Shown: positions 18,499-26,161 of the stretch, one piece after another
Layout: each line of letters starts with the position of its first letter
Numbering within the stretch: position 1 is the first letter of the stretch
DNA from: Deltaproteobacteria bacterium
GTDB lineage: Bacteria > Desulfobacterota > Binatia > HRBIN30 > JACQVA1
DNA: 64,000 nucleotides
Direction: 5' to 3'
Assembly: GCA_016210005.1 (NCBI GenBank)
Contig: JACQVA010000193.1
Location: forward strand, 1 to 64,000
Program-made: the position numbers and the translations under genes
The notes under the pieces: generated by a model
Database searches by the model: none
What the model was told of the DNA's origin: nothing
The model's input: the letters and a program-made list of their open reading frames with translations, nothing else

Positions 18499-19725
18499 CT
18501 ATCTCTTCGTGGCCGCATCGCGCGGCAGGCCGAGGCCGCGCTCGCCGATGACGTTGCGCTGGATGTTGGCGGCGCCGCCGGCGATCAGCATGCCGAGCGA
18601 CCACATGTAGGCAGTGAGGAACATGCCCATTGCCGGCGCGCTGCCCTCGCCGGGGGCGAGCAAGCCGCGATCGGCTAGAATGTCCATTGCTAGGCGGCCG
18701 ATCTCGTAGTTGAGGGTCGTGCCGTAGAGCTTGAGCACCAGGCCGGCGAGGCCGGGCTCCTCATCGCGGATACCCATCGTCAACATACGATACTGGTGGT
18801 ACTCCAGCGCCAGCAGTTTCGACTCGATTTCGACCAGACGGTTGCGGATCACCGGGTTCTTGCTGGCGGGCTGCCCGCGCAGCGGCACCGCTTGCGCCAG
18901 CATCAGCAGCCCATCGAAGGTGCGGCGGTGAATCATCGAGCCGCCGATCAACGCGCGCTCGTGCTTCAAGGTGGAGCGGCTGACATGCCAGCCCTGCCCG
19001 CGCTTGCCGACCAGGTTGCTGAGCGGAACCCGCACGTTGTCGAAGAAGACTTCATCGAAATCGGCATCTCCGGTCATCTGCCGCAGCGGGCGCGCCTCGA
19101 TGCCCGGCGTCTTCATGTCGATCAAGATGTAGCTGATGCCCTCGTGCTTGGAGGCCTCGGGCTCGGTGCGCACCAGACAAAACATCCACTGCGAGGTGCG
19201 CGCGTTCGAGGTCCAGATCTTCTGGCCGTTGATCACCCAATGATCACCTTCGAGCACGCCGCGGGTACGCAACGAGGCCAGATCGCTGCCGGCGTTGGGC
19301 TCGCTGTAGCCCTGGCACCACATGATCTTGCCGAGCAGGGTGTCACGGATGAAGAACTGCTTCTGTTCCTCGGTGCCGTGCTCGACCAAGGTCGGCACCA
19401 GCATGCTCGGGCCCTGGCCGACGACCTCGTGCGGGGCGCGCACCTTGCGGAACTCCTCGGCGACGATCTGCGCTTTGAGCGCGTCGGGTGGCTGCTCGCT
19501 GCCGCCGTAACGTTTGGGGACGTGACGATAGAGATAGCCGCGGGCGATGGCCTTGAGGCGAAACTGCGTGGCGCGCTCATCGGTGCGCACCACCGCCCCC
19601 AGCAGCGCGGCCGCGCTGTCGGGCGGCGGGGCGGCGGCGGCGTCCTCAGCCGTCCAGTTCTCCCGCAAGAACTGCCGCACTTCATCGCGATAGCTTTCGT
19701 ACTCGGCGCCGTAGCTCAGGTCCAT
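18499..19725 (-). CDS. Acyl-CoA dehydrogenase
   Basis: A 408-residue enzyme with the classical ACAD blocks. QGYSEPNAGSDLASLRT is the FAD/substrate loop. INGQKIWTSNARTSQWMFCLVRT and MTGDADFDEVFFDNVRVPLSNLVGKRGQGW form the beta-sheet domain. The C-terminal helices end in GAANIQRNVIGERGLGLPR, the family's usual end. It oxidises an acyl-CoA to the 2-enoyl-CoA using FAD. With the divergent ACAD at 17285-18373 it may form a heteromeric complex. Copies of the family A repeat flank this gene on both sides. No electron-transfer flavoprotein gene is in the window. Confidence 0.9.
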   Translation of the reverse strand: MDLSYGAEYESYRDEVRQFLRENWTAEDAAAAPPPDSAAALLGAVVRTDERATQFRLKAIARGYLYRHVPKRYGGSEQPPDALKAQIVAEEFRKVRAPHEVVGQGPSMLVPTLVEHGTEEQKQFFIRDTLLGKIMWCQGYSEPNAGSDLASLRTRGVLEGDHWVINGQKIWTSNARTSQWMFCLVRTEPEASKHEGISYILIDMKTPGIEARPLRQMTGDADFDEVFFDNVRVPLSNLVGKRGQGWHVSRSTLKHERALIGGSMIHRRTFDGLLMLAQAVPLRGQPASKNPVIRNRLVEIESKLLALEYHQYRMLTMGIRDEEPGLAGLVLKLYGTTLNYEIGRLAMDILADRGLLAPGEGSAPAMGMFLTAYMWSLGMLIAGGAANIQRNVIGERGLGLPRDAATKR

Positions 19726-19860
19726 GGCTGCATTCCTTTGCCCTCACTCTGCCGTCATCCGCGTCAGGCCCCACCACCACCGAACGCTTGTTAACTGACC
19801 CGGTGGCGGACGGCAAGTGCTATCTGCGACCCGGCGATCGGCGGCCCCAGCGCAGAGGTC

Positions 19861-19953
19861 TTACAACGGATTGAACCGATTCAACTGATTTCGGCCACGG
19901 CCGGTGCCAACCGGCTGTTTCCGAATCCGCTCAATCAGTTGAATCGGTTGTAA
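19861..19953. repeat. Intergenic inverted repeat, family A copy 3
   Basis: A 93-base element starts TTACAACGGATTGAACCGAT and ends GAATCGGTTGTAA. Its arms are nearly perfect inverted 9-base iterations (CGGATTGAA, CCGATTCAA). This is the best-conserved hairpin of the family. The rest of the 19726-20051 interval shows no gene. Confidence 0.85.
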
Positions 19954-20051
19954 GCGATTCCGCAAGGGCGCCGGCGGGCACGTGACCTGCCAAAGCGCTC
20001 GTATCGTGGCCGCGGTTGAGGTAGCAACGAGAACATCATGGAGCGCCGCCA

Positions 20052-21257
20052 GTGATTCTGCCGCTGGGTGATCAGCCCAACCCGCGCGGGGTGCCGTTTG
20101 TGACCTACGCGCTGATTGCCGCCAACGTCGCGGTGTACGCCTTGATCGCGCTGCCGTTGAGCTTCACCGCTCCCGATCCCAACGACCCGGCGCTGCTGGA
20201 ATACGTGCGGGTGGTGACGCGCAACCTGGCGCGTCCGCTGCCGCTGCGGCAAGTGCTCGAACAGGTGTCGGCCTACGATCTGTTCGTCTTTCACTACGGC
20301 TTTCGGCCGGTGGCGCCGAGCCTGGTGGCGCTGTTCACCTCGCTGTTCTTGCACGCCGGCTTCCTGCACTTGTTCGGCAACATGCTCTTTCTCTGGATTT
20401 ACGGCGACAACGTCGAGCATCGCCTGGGGCGGTTGCCGTTCTTGCTCTCGTACCTACTCACCGGCGTGCTCGCCACGCTCTTCCACACCGTCTTCGCCCT
20501 CAGCTCGGCGCTGCCGCTGGTGGGGGCGTCGGGGGCGATTTCGGGTGTGCTCGGCTTTTACTTCCTCTGGTTTCCGCGCAATCAGGTGCGCCTGCTGGTG
20601 TTCTTCTTTCCGCTGCTGATGAACGTGATCACTGTGCCCGCCCGGATCGTGCTCGGGCTTTATCTCCTGGCCGACAACCTGCTGCCGTTCCTGATCGCGC
20701 AGGAGTTCGGCAGCGGCGCTGGCGGCGTGGCTTACGGTGCGCACATCGGTGGCTTCGCCGGTGGGCTGGCGGTGGCGTGGTTCATGGACCGGCGCGAGGT
20801 AGTCGGCCGGCCGGCGGAGTTCCGCGCGACGCCGGCGGCTGCCGGTGCGTATGCGCCGCTCGCTGCGGCCTTGGAGGATGGCCGCTTGGCCGAGGCCGCT
20901 ACTACTTACTTTGCCCTGCCGCCTGAAGCGACCCGTGGGTTACTGGCGCCACAGCACTCACTGGCGCTGGCCGGTTGGCTGCGTCACAACGGCCACGCCA
21001 AGGCGGCGCTAGTCGTCTACCGGCGCCACTTGCGCGACTATCCGCGCGGCGCCGGCGCCGCCGCCGCCCATCTCGGCGCCGGGCTGGTGCAACTCGAAGA
21101 CCTCGGGCAGGTGGCACCGGCCTACCAACATTTTCTCGATGCCCTCGAACTCGAGCCCTCACCGGAGATAGCGGAGCAAGCGCGTGCCGCTCTCGCGGCC
21201 ATTACCCGGCTGCAGAAACGCCAGCTCGGGCGGCTGGCCGGCCGCCCGCGGGAATGA
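20052..21257 (+). CDS. Rhomboid-family intramembrane serine protease with C-terminal TPR-like part
   Basis: A 401-residue protein. The rhomboid core has about six transmembrane helices, HAGFLHLFGNMLFLWIYGDNVE (the family's conserved H...N block), catalytic Ser160 in GASGAISG and His231 in YGAHIGGFAGG. The region after about residue 255 is Ala-rich and helical (LVVYRRHLRDYPRGAGAAAAHLG), resembling TPR repeats. The protein cleaves membrane proteins within the bilayer; substrates are unknown. A GTG start at 20052 is preceded by GGAG at about nine bases. The following zinc-ribbon gene starts 9 bases after the stop. Confidence 0.88.
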   Translation: MILPLGDQPNPRGVPFVTYALIAANVAVYALIALPLSFTAPDPNDPALLEYVRVVTRNLARPLPLRQVLEQVSAYDLFVFHYGFRPVAPSLVALFTSLFLHAGFLHLFGNMLFLWIYGDNVEHRLGRLPFLLSYLLTGVLATLFHTVFALSSALPLVGASGAISGVLGFYFLWFPRNQVRLLVFFFPLLMNVITVPARIVLGLYLLADNLLPFLIAQEFGSGAGGVAYGAHIGGFAGGLAVAWFMDRREVVGRPAEFRATPAAAGAYAPLAAALEDGRLAEAATTYFALPPEATRGLLAPQHSLALAGWLRHNGHAKAALVVYRRHLRDYPRGAGAAAAHLGAGLVQLEDLGQVAPAYQHFLDALELEPSPEIAEQARAALAAITRLQKRQLGRLAGRPRE

Positions 21258-21266
21258 AGTGCCGGC

Positions 21267-21545
21267 ATGCCTCTCGCCCAGCATTTCGACTGCCCCGAGT
21301 GCGGCGAGCGCTTGCTGCGCAAACCCGGCGGGCACTGCCCGCACTGCGGCGCCGATGTGCGCGAGCACGTCGCCGGCGAGCGCAAGCACGAAACCCGTAT
21401 CGAGCGAATCATCGCCGTCATCAGCACGCTCTTGGTGCTCGGCGTTTCCATCTTCGCCGGCGGTTGTAATCTGATCGAGGGCATCCTCATCTATGCTGGC
21501 GCCGGTGCCCTGATCTGGTTCGTGGCGAAGCGGACGTTCCGGTAA
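21267..21545 (+). CDS. Small zinc-ribbon membrane protein
   Basis: A 92-residue protein. The N-terminus has two CPxC knuckles (CPECGERLL and CPHCGADV) forming a zinc ribbon. The C-terminal half holds two hydrophobic helices (IIAVISTLLVLGVSIFAGG and IEGILIYAGAGALIWFVA). It likely sits in the inner membrane with the ribbon in the cytoplasm. It is probably co-transcribed with the rhomboid gene, given the 9-base spacing, and may be an accessory factor. No functional assignment is made. Confidence 0.75.
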   Translation: MPLAQHFDCPECGERLLRKPGGHCPHCGADVREHVAGERKHETRIERIIAVISTLLVLGVSIFAGGCNLIEGILIYAGAGALIWFVAKRTFR

Positions 21546-21575
21546 GCACAACGCCCCGCGCACCGGCACCGCCTG

Positions 21576-22493
21576 TCATTCCCGCAGATAGGGCTGCCCG
21601 AGTGCGGCCGGGGCGCGGCTCTTGCCGGCGGAGACCGACAGCGCGAGCAGCGTCATCACATACGGCAGCATGAGAAAGAACTGATACGGCACCGCCAGCC
21701 CCAGCGCCTGGAAGTGAAACTGCAAGGCGGTGGCGAGGCCGAAGAGCAGGGCGGCGACGAGGATGCCCACCGGCGACCAGCGGCCGAAGATGACGATGGC
21801 CAGCGCGATGAAGCCGCGGCCGGCCGACATGCCCTCGATGAACGTGCGCGCGTAAACCACCGCCAGATAAGCGCCCGCCATGCCCGCCAGAGCACCGCAG
21901 GCGAGCAACGCCAGCGTCCGCACGCGCGCGACCGCTACGCCCTGGGCCGCAGCCGCCTGCGGGTTCTCGCCCACCATGCGCAATTCGAGGCCAGGCACGG
22001 TGCCGAAAAGCAGGAAGGCAGACGCCGGCACCAAGGCCAAGGCGAGATATCCCAGCGGCGTCTGCGCGAACAACGCCTCGCCGACGACCGGCAGTCGCGC
22101 GAGGCCGCCGATGGCGATCGGGGCGATGCCGGCAACGGTCAGGGCCGCGCCGGTGATGCCGAACACCGCGCGATAGGCGACCCCGGTGAGGCCGGCAGCC
22201 AGCAGATTCAGCGCCACCCCGGTCACCACCTGGTTGGCGTTGCGGTACACCACCACCAGCGCGAACAAGCCGCCGAGGATCGCCCCGCTGGCGCTCGCGG
22301 CAATCACACCCAGTGTGGGCGAGCCGCTGGCGTAAGTCGTCACCATCGCCGCAAAGGCCCCGCTCAGCATCATTCCCTCGAGCCCGATGTTGATGACGCC
22401 CGCACGCTCCACCAGCAATTCCCCCAGTGCCGCCAGCAACAGCGGCACCGCCATGGTCAGGGTGGATGCTAGTAAGGCCGTGGCCAGATCCAT
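21576..22493 (-). CDS. BMP/nucleoside-type ABC transporter permease (YufQ-like)
   Basis: A 305-residue multi-pass inner-membrane permease of the branched-chain/sugar-type family. The block GELLVERAGVINIGLEGMMLSGAF is diagnostic of permeases paired with BMP-type lipoproteins. A second block, PVGILVAALLFGLATALQF, is also conserved. The gene is the last in the operon BMP lipoprotein > ATPase > permease 1 > permease 2. Related systems import purine nucleosides, and the substrate here is inferred only from the family. Confidence 0.88.
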   Translation of the reverse strand: MDLATALLASTLTMAVPLLLAALGELLVERAGVINIGLEGMMLSGAFAAMVTTYASGSPTLGVIAASASGAILGGLFALVVVYRNANQVVTGVALNLLAAGLTGVAYRAVFGITGAALTVAGIAPIAIGGLARLPVVGEALFAQTPLGYLALALVPASAFLLFGTVPGLELRMVGENPQAAAAQGVAVARVRTLALLACGALAGMAGAYLAVVYARTFIEGMSAGRGFIALAIVIFGRWSPVGILVAALLFGLATALQFHFQALGLAVPYQFFLMLPYVMTLLALSVSAGKSRAPAALGQPYLRE

Positions 22494-22499
22494 GGCCGC

Positions 22500-23534
22500 T
22501 CACTGCGCGCTCGGCGCCGGGCGCTGGGGCAGCCAGCGCCCGTGCTCGACGGCAACCAAGAAGAGAATTACGATCGCCTGAATGATCGAAACCAAAACCG
22601 CCGAGACACCGGCTTCCCGTTGCATCGCGTTCGAGCCGGCCTCGAGCGCACCGAAGAGCAGCGCCGCCGCCAGCACGCCGGCAGGCGCCAGCCGCCCGAG
22701 CAGACCGACCGCGATTGCGGTGAAGCCGTAGCCCGGAGAAAAGCGCTCGTAGAGCCGGAAGGTGACGGCGCAGACCTCGATGCCGCCGGCCAAGCCCGCC
22801 AGCGCCCCGCTGATGAGCATCGCCACCACCAGCCGGCGTTCAACCGGAACGCCGGCCAGCCGCGCGGCCACGGCATTGGCACCGGCAGCGCGCAGCTCGT
22901 AGCCCAGCACCGTGCGGTAGAGCAGCACGTGGAGACACAACACCGCCAGTGCAGCAACGAGCAGCCCCGCGTGCAGACGCAGCCCCGCAGCCAATCGCGG
23001 CAGCCGCAGCGCGGCTAACAGCGCATCGGTCTGCGGATAGCGCCCGCCGGCTTCCATCAACGGTCCCTGGACCAGATAGCCGATCAGCCCGAGCGCGACG
23101 AAGTTGAGCATGATCGTACCGATGACCTCGTTCACGTCGCGGGTCACTTTCAAGACGGCGGCGATTGCCGCCCAGGCCGCGCCGGCGGCGGCCGCCGCCA
23201 GCAGGAGCAGCGGCAGACCAACCGCGCCCGGTAACGGCAGGCGGCTGCCGGCCCAGGCCGCCACTAGCGCACCCATCAGCAGCTGCCCCTCTGCACCGAT
23301 GTTCCACACCCCGCTCTGGAAGGCGAGCGCCACCGCCAGCCCGCACAACAGCAGCGGGCAGGTCTTCACCAGCGTCTCGGACAGGCTGTCGGCGCTCCCG
23401 CACGCACCGTCAAACAGGGCGGCCAGTGCACGCGCCGGGCTGGCGCCGGTGAGCGCCACCACCCCGGCGCTGACCAGCAGGGCGGCAGCCAATGCCGCCA
23501 GCGACGGCAGCAGCCGCGCCGTCAGCTCGCGCAC
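22500..23534 (-). CDS. BMP/nucleoside-type ABC transporter permease (YufP-like)
   Basis: A 344-residue inner-membrane permease with about eight hydrophobic helices. GVWNIGAEGQLLMGALVAAW and NVIGTIMLNFVALGLIGYLVQGPLMEAGG-type segments (VNEVIGTIMLNFVALGL) are conserved in this subfamily. It forms a heterodimer with the other permease, whose gene starts six bases downstream. Its own start overlaps the ATPase stop by 13 bases. Confidence 0.88.
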   Translation of the reverse strand: MRELTARLLPSLAALAAALLVSAGVVALTGASPARALAALFDGACGSADSLSETLVKTCPLLLCGLAVALAFQSGVWNIGAEGQLLMGALVAAWAGSRLPLPGAVGLPLLLLAAAAAGAAWAAIAAVLKVTRDVNEVIGTIMLNFVALGLIGYLVQGPLMEAGGRYPQTDALLAALRLPRLAAGLRLHAGLLVAALAVLCLHVLLYRTVLGYELRAAGANAVAARLAGVPVERRLVVAMLISGALAGLAGGIEVCAVTFRLYERFSPGYGFTAIAVGLLGRLAPAGVLAAALLFGALEAGSNAMQREAGVSAVLVSIIQAIVILFLVAVEHGRWLPQRPAPSAQ

Positions 23535-25030
23535 GGCTCAGCTCCCGCCATCAGGCGGCCGATCGCTTCGGCGGTCACTGGTGGTGCCAGCGCCGCACTG
23601 AGGCGGCCGCCGTAGAGCACGGCGAAGCGATGACTGAGATCGAGTACTTCGTCGAGGTCGCTGGAGATCAACACCACCGCGCGGCCGCCGGCGACAAATG
23701 CCGCCAGCGCCGCGTACACCGCCTGGGCGGCGGCGATGTCGAGCCCGCGCGTCGGATCCACCGCCAGCAGCACCTCCGGCTGCGCCGCCAGCTGGCGGCC
23801 GACGATCAGCCGCTGCTGATTGCCGCCCGACAACGAGGCTACCGGCGTGGTGAGCGCGTCGGTTTGCACCGCTTGGCGCTCCACCAAGTCGCGCGCGAAT
23901 GCCAGTGCAGTACGGCGCCGCAGCCAGATCCCGTCGCGCACGCGCCCGAGCACGGCGCAATTGAGCAGCGCATTATCCGCGACACTCATGGTGAGGGCCA
24001 GCCCCTCGCGCTGGCGATCGGGGGGAATGTTGCCGATGCCGCCGGCGGCGGCCGCCGCCGGTGAAGTCAGCAACACCCGCCGGCCGTTCACCTCCACTGC
24101 ACCAGCGCTCAGCGGCCGCAGCCCGAGCAGCGCCTCGAACAGCTCCTGCTGCCCGTTGCCGGCGACGCCGGCGATGCCGAATATCTCGCCGGCACGGACC
24201 GCAAACGTGACCTGGTGCAAGGCGCGGCCGTCCGTGGCCTTGGTAGACAGCCCCGCCACTCGCAGCTGTCCCGCCGCCGGCGCCAAAGGCGCCTGGCAGG
24301 CTTGCCGCGGCGGCGCCGGCGCCCCGATCATCAGCACCGCCATTTCAGCCTCGCTGGTCTCCGACACTGCGCGCGTGGCCACCACCCGTCCCCGCCGCAT
24401 CACGGTGACACGGTCGGCGAGTTCGCCGACTTCGCGCAGCTTGTGGGTGATGAACAAGATCAGCGCACCGCCAGCGCGCAGCCGGCGCAGCAAGCCGAAC
24501 AGCTGCACGATCTCGGCCCGGGTGAGTACGGCGGTGGGCTCGTCCAATATCAGGATGCGCGCGTTGCCGGCCAGCGCCTTGACGATCTCGAGGCGTTGGC
24601 GCACGCCCACCGGCAGCTGTCCGGTGAGCGCGCGCGGATCACCGATGTCGAGCCCGAGTTTACCCGCCAGCTCGGTTGCCTGCTGCACCGCGGTGGCGGC
24701 AGAAAGCCGTAAGCGCGGCCGGTCCGGGTGACTGAGCGCGAGGTTCTCCGCCACCGTGAGCGCGTCGACCAGAGTGAAGTGCTGGTGCACCATGCCGATG
24801 CCGGCGCGGCGCGCCGCCACTGGCGAGCGGAAGTGCACCGCTTGGCGGTCGAGATAAATGGCGCCGGCGTCGGGCCGATACAAGCCCGACAAGACGTGCA
24901 TGAGGGTCGATTTTCCGGCACCGTTCTCGCCCAGCACGGCGTGGATTTCGCCCGGCGGGAATTCGAGCGTAACCGCGTCCAGCGCCTGAACCCGACCGAA
25001 ACGCTTGCTGATGGCGGTGAGGCTGAGCAT
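23522..25030 (-). CDS. Double-domain ABC transporter ATPase
   Basis: A 502-residue protein with two nucleotide-binding domains, as in sugar/nucleoside importers. Domain 1 has Walker A GENGAGKST (34-42), a degenerate signature LPVGVRQRLEI and Walker B ILILDEPTAVL. Domain 2 has a degenerate Walker A (GVAGNGQQEL) and signature SGGNQQRLIVGRQL with VDPTRGLD. This asymmetry is normal for the RbsA/MglA/YufO type. It drives the two adjacent permeases. Confidence 0.92.
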   Translation of the reverse strand: MLSLTAISKRFGRVQALDAVTLEFPPGEIHAVLGENGAGKSTLMHVLSGLYRPDAGAIYLDRQAVHFRSPVAARRAGIGMVHQHFTLVDALTVAENLALSHPDRPRLRLSAATAVQQATELAGKLGLDIGDPRALTGQLPVGVRQRLEIVKALAGNARILILDEPTAVLTRAEIVQLFGLLRRLRAGGALILFITHKLREVGELADRVTVMRRGRVVATRAVSETSEAEMAVLMIGAPAPPRQACQAPLAPAAGQLRVAGLSTKATDGRALHQVTFAVRAGEIFGIAGVAGNGQQELFEALLGLRPLSAGAVEVNGRRVLLTSPAAAAAGGIGNIPPDRQREGLALTMSVADNALLNCAVLGRVRDGIWLRRRTALAFARDLVERQAVQTDALTTPVASLSGGNQQRLIVGRQLAAQPEVLLAVDPTRGLDIAAAQAVYAALAAFVAGGRAVVLISSDLDEVLDLSHRFAVLYGGRLSAALAPPVTAEAIGRLMAGAEPCAS

Positions 25031-25116
25031 GGCTTGGCGGACCGCTTATGGCCTATGCCACGCCGCCCGGCAACCGTGCGAGCAATCCGTTGCTCTGGGC
25101 GCGGCGAGCCGGCGCC

Positions 25117-26109
25117 TCAGAACTCGGCCGTCGGCACTTGCAGTGTGCCGGCCAGAACGGCGGCGCGGGCTTGCTCGATCCGTTCCTTGGCTGCGCCAGG
25201 AATTCGGCCGGCCAGCCGCGGATTGAGCTCGAACGCCACCACGCCGTCCTTCATGCCCAGACGTTCGATCTTGCCGACGAACGATCTCTGCTGCACTTCT
25301 TTGGCCACGCTGAGAAAGCCGCGGGGGATATCGGCGCTGGCGCTGGCGATGACCACATCCGGCGCCACCTCGTTCTGGTTCTTGTTGCTGCCGAAGGCGT
25401 AGACCTGGCGCTCGTGCGCGGCTTGGAAGACGCCGAGCCCGGCGGCGTCGGCGTTGTGGAACAAGAAGTCGGCCCCTTGCTGCACCAGCGCCAGCGCTGC
25501 CGCCTTCGCCGCTCCAACGTCCTCCCAGTTGCCGATGTAGGTGACCGCGACGGTGAAGTCGGGGCGCACGGACTTAGCCCCGGCCTCGAAGGCGAGGATG
25601 GTGCTCTTCACCGACGGCAGCTCGATGCCGCCGACGGCGCCGGCCTTGCCGGTTTGTGACATCAGCGCCGCCAGCATGCCCTCCAGGTAGGTCGCCTCTT
25701 CCAGCAGGAAGCGCAGCGGCGCGACGTTCTTACGCACGGTGTTGCCCGAGGTGGTAATGAATACGGTATCGGGAAAGTCCGGCGCCACCGCCGCCGCCGC
25801 GTCTTGAAACTCGAAGCCGTGGCCGATGACCAGATCGAAGCCGCGGCGGGCGTAGCTGCGGAAGCCCTCTTCGAATTCTGCCGGCGTCTTGGTTTGAATC
25901 TGGCTGATCTCGGCGCCGAGTTGATCGCGAATCAGCAGCAGCCCCTCGTATGCCAGCGCGTTCCAACCGGCGTCGCTGACCGGCCCGGGACTGAGCAAGG
26001 CAACCTTCAAGCCGGCAGCCGGCGACGCCCCCGGCGGCGTCTCCGAGGGCGAACAGGCAGTGAGCCCGAGGGCAACCACGGCCACCCAAACAAAGCACAG
26101 AATTCGCAT
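25117..26109 (-). CDS. BMP-family substrate-binding lipoprotein
   Basis: A 330-residue periplasmic-binding lipoprotein. The signal peptide ends in the lipobox LTAC with Cys19. The BMP core shows VALLSPGPVSDAGWNALAYEGL, HGFEFQDAAAAVAPDFP, FLLEEATYLEGMLAALMS and VGGIELPSVKS, the typical ligand-binding blocks. GADFLFHNADAAGLGVFQAAHERQVYAFG is a further conserved segment. The family binds nucleosides in characterised cases. The start ATG at 26109 is chosen because the signal peptide begins there. It is the first gene of the transporter operon. Confidence 0.9.
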   Translation of the reverse strand: MRILCFVWVAVVALGLTACSPSETPPGASPAAGLKVALLSPGPVSDAGWNALAYEGLLLIRDQLGAEISQIQTKTPAEFEEGFRSYARRGFDLVIGHGFEFQDAAAAVAPDFPDTVFITTSGNTVRKNVAPLRFLLEEATYLEGMLAALMSQTGKAGAVGGIELPSVKSTILAFEAGAKSVRPDFTVAVTYIGNWEDVGAAKAAALALVQQGADFLFHNADAAGLGVFQAAHERQVYAFGSNKNQNEVAPDVVIASASADIPRGFLSVAKEVQQRSFVGKIERLGMKDGVVAFELNPRLAGRIPGAAKERIEQARAAVLAGTLQVPTAEF

Positions 26110-26161
26110 TGCGCCGCCTATAGCCAAGCGGCGCCGCGGCGGCAAGGTGGCTCGGCGGCCG

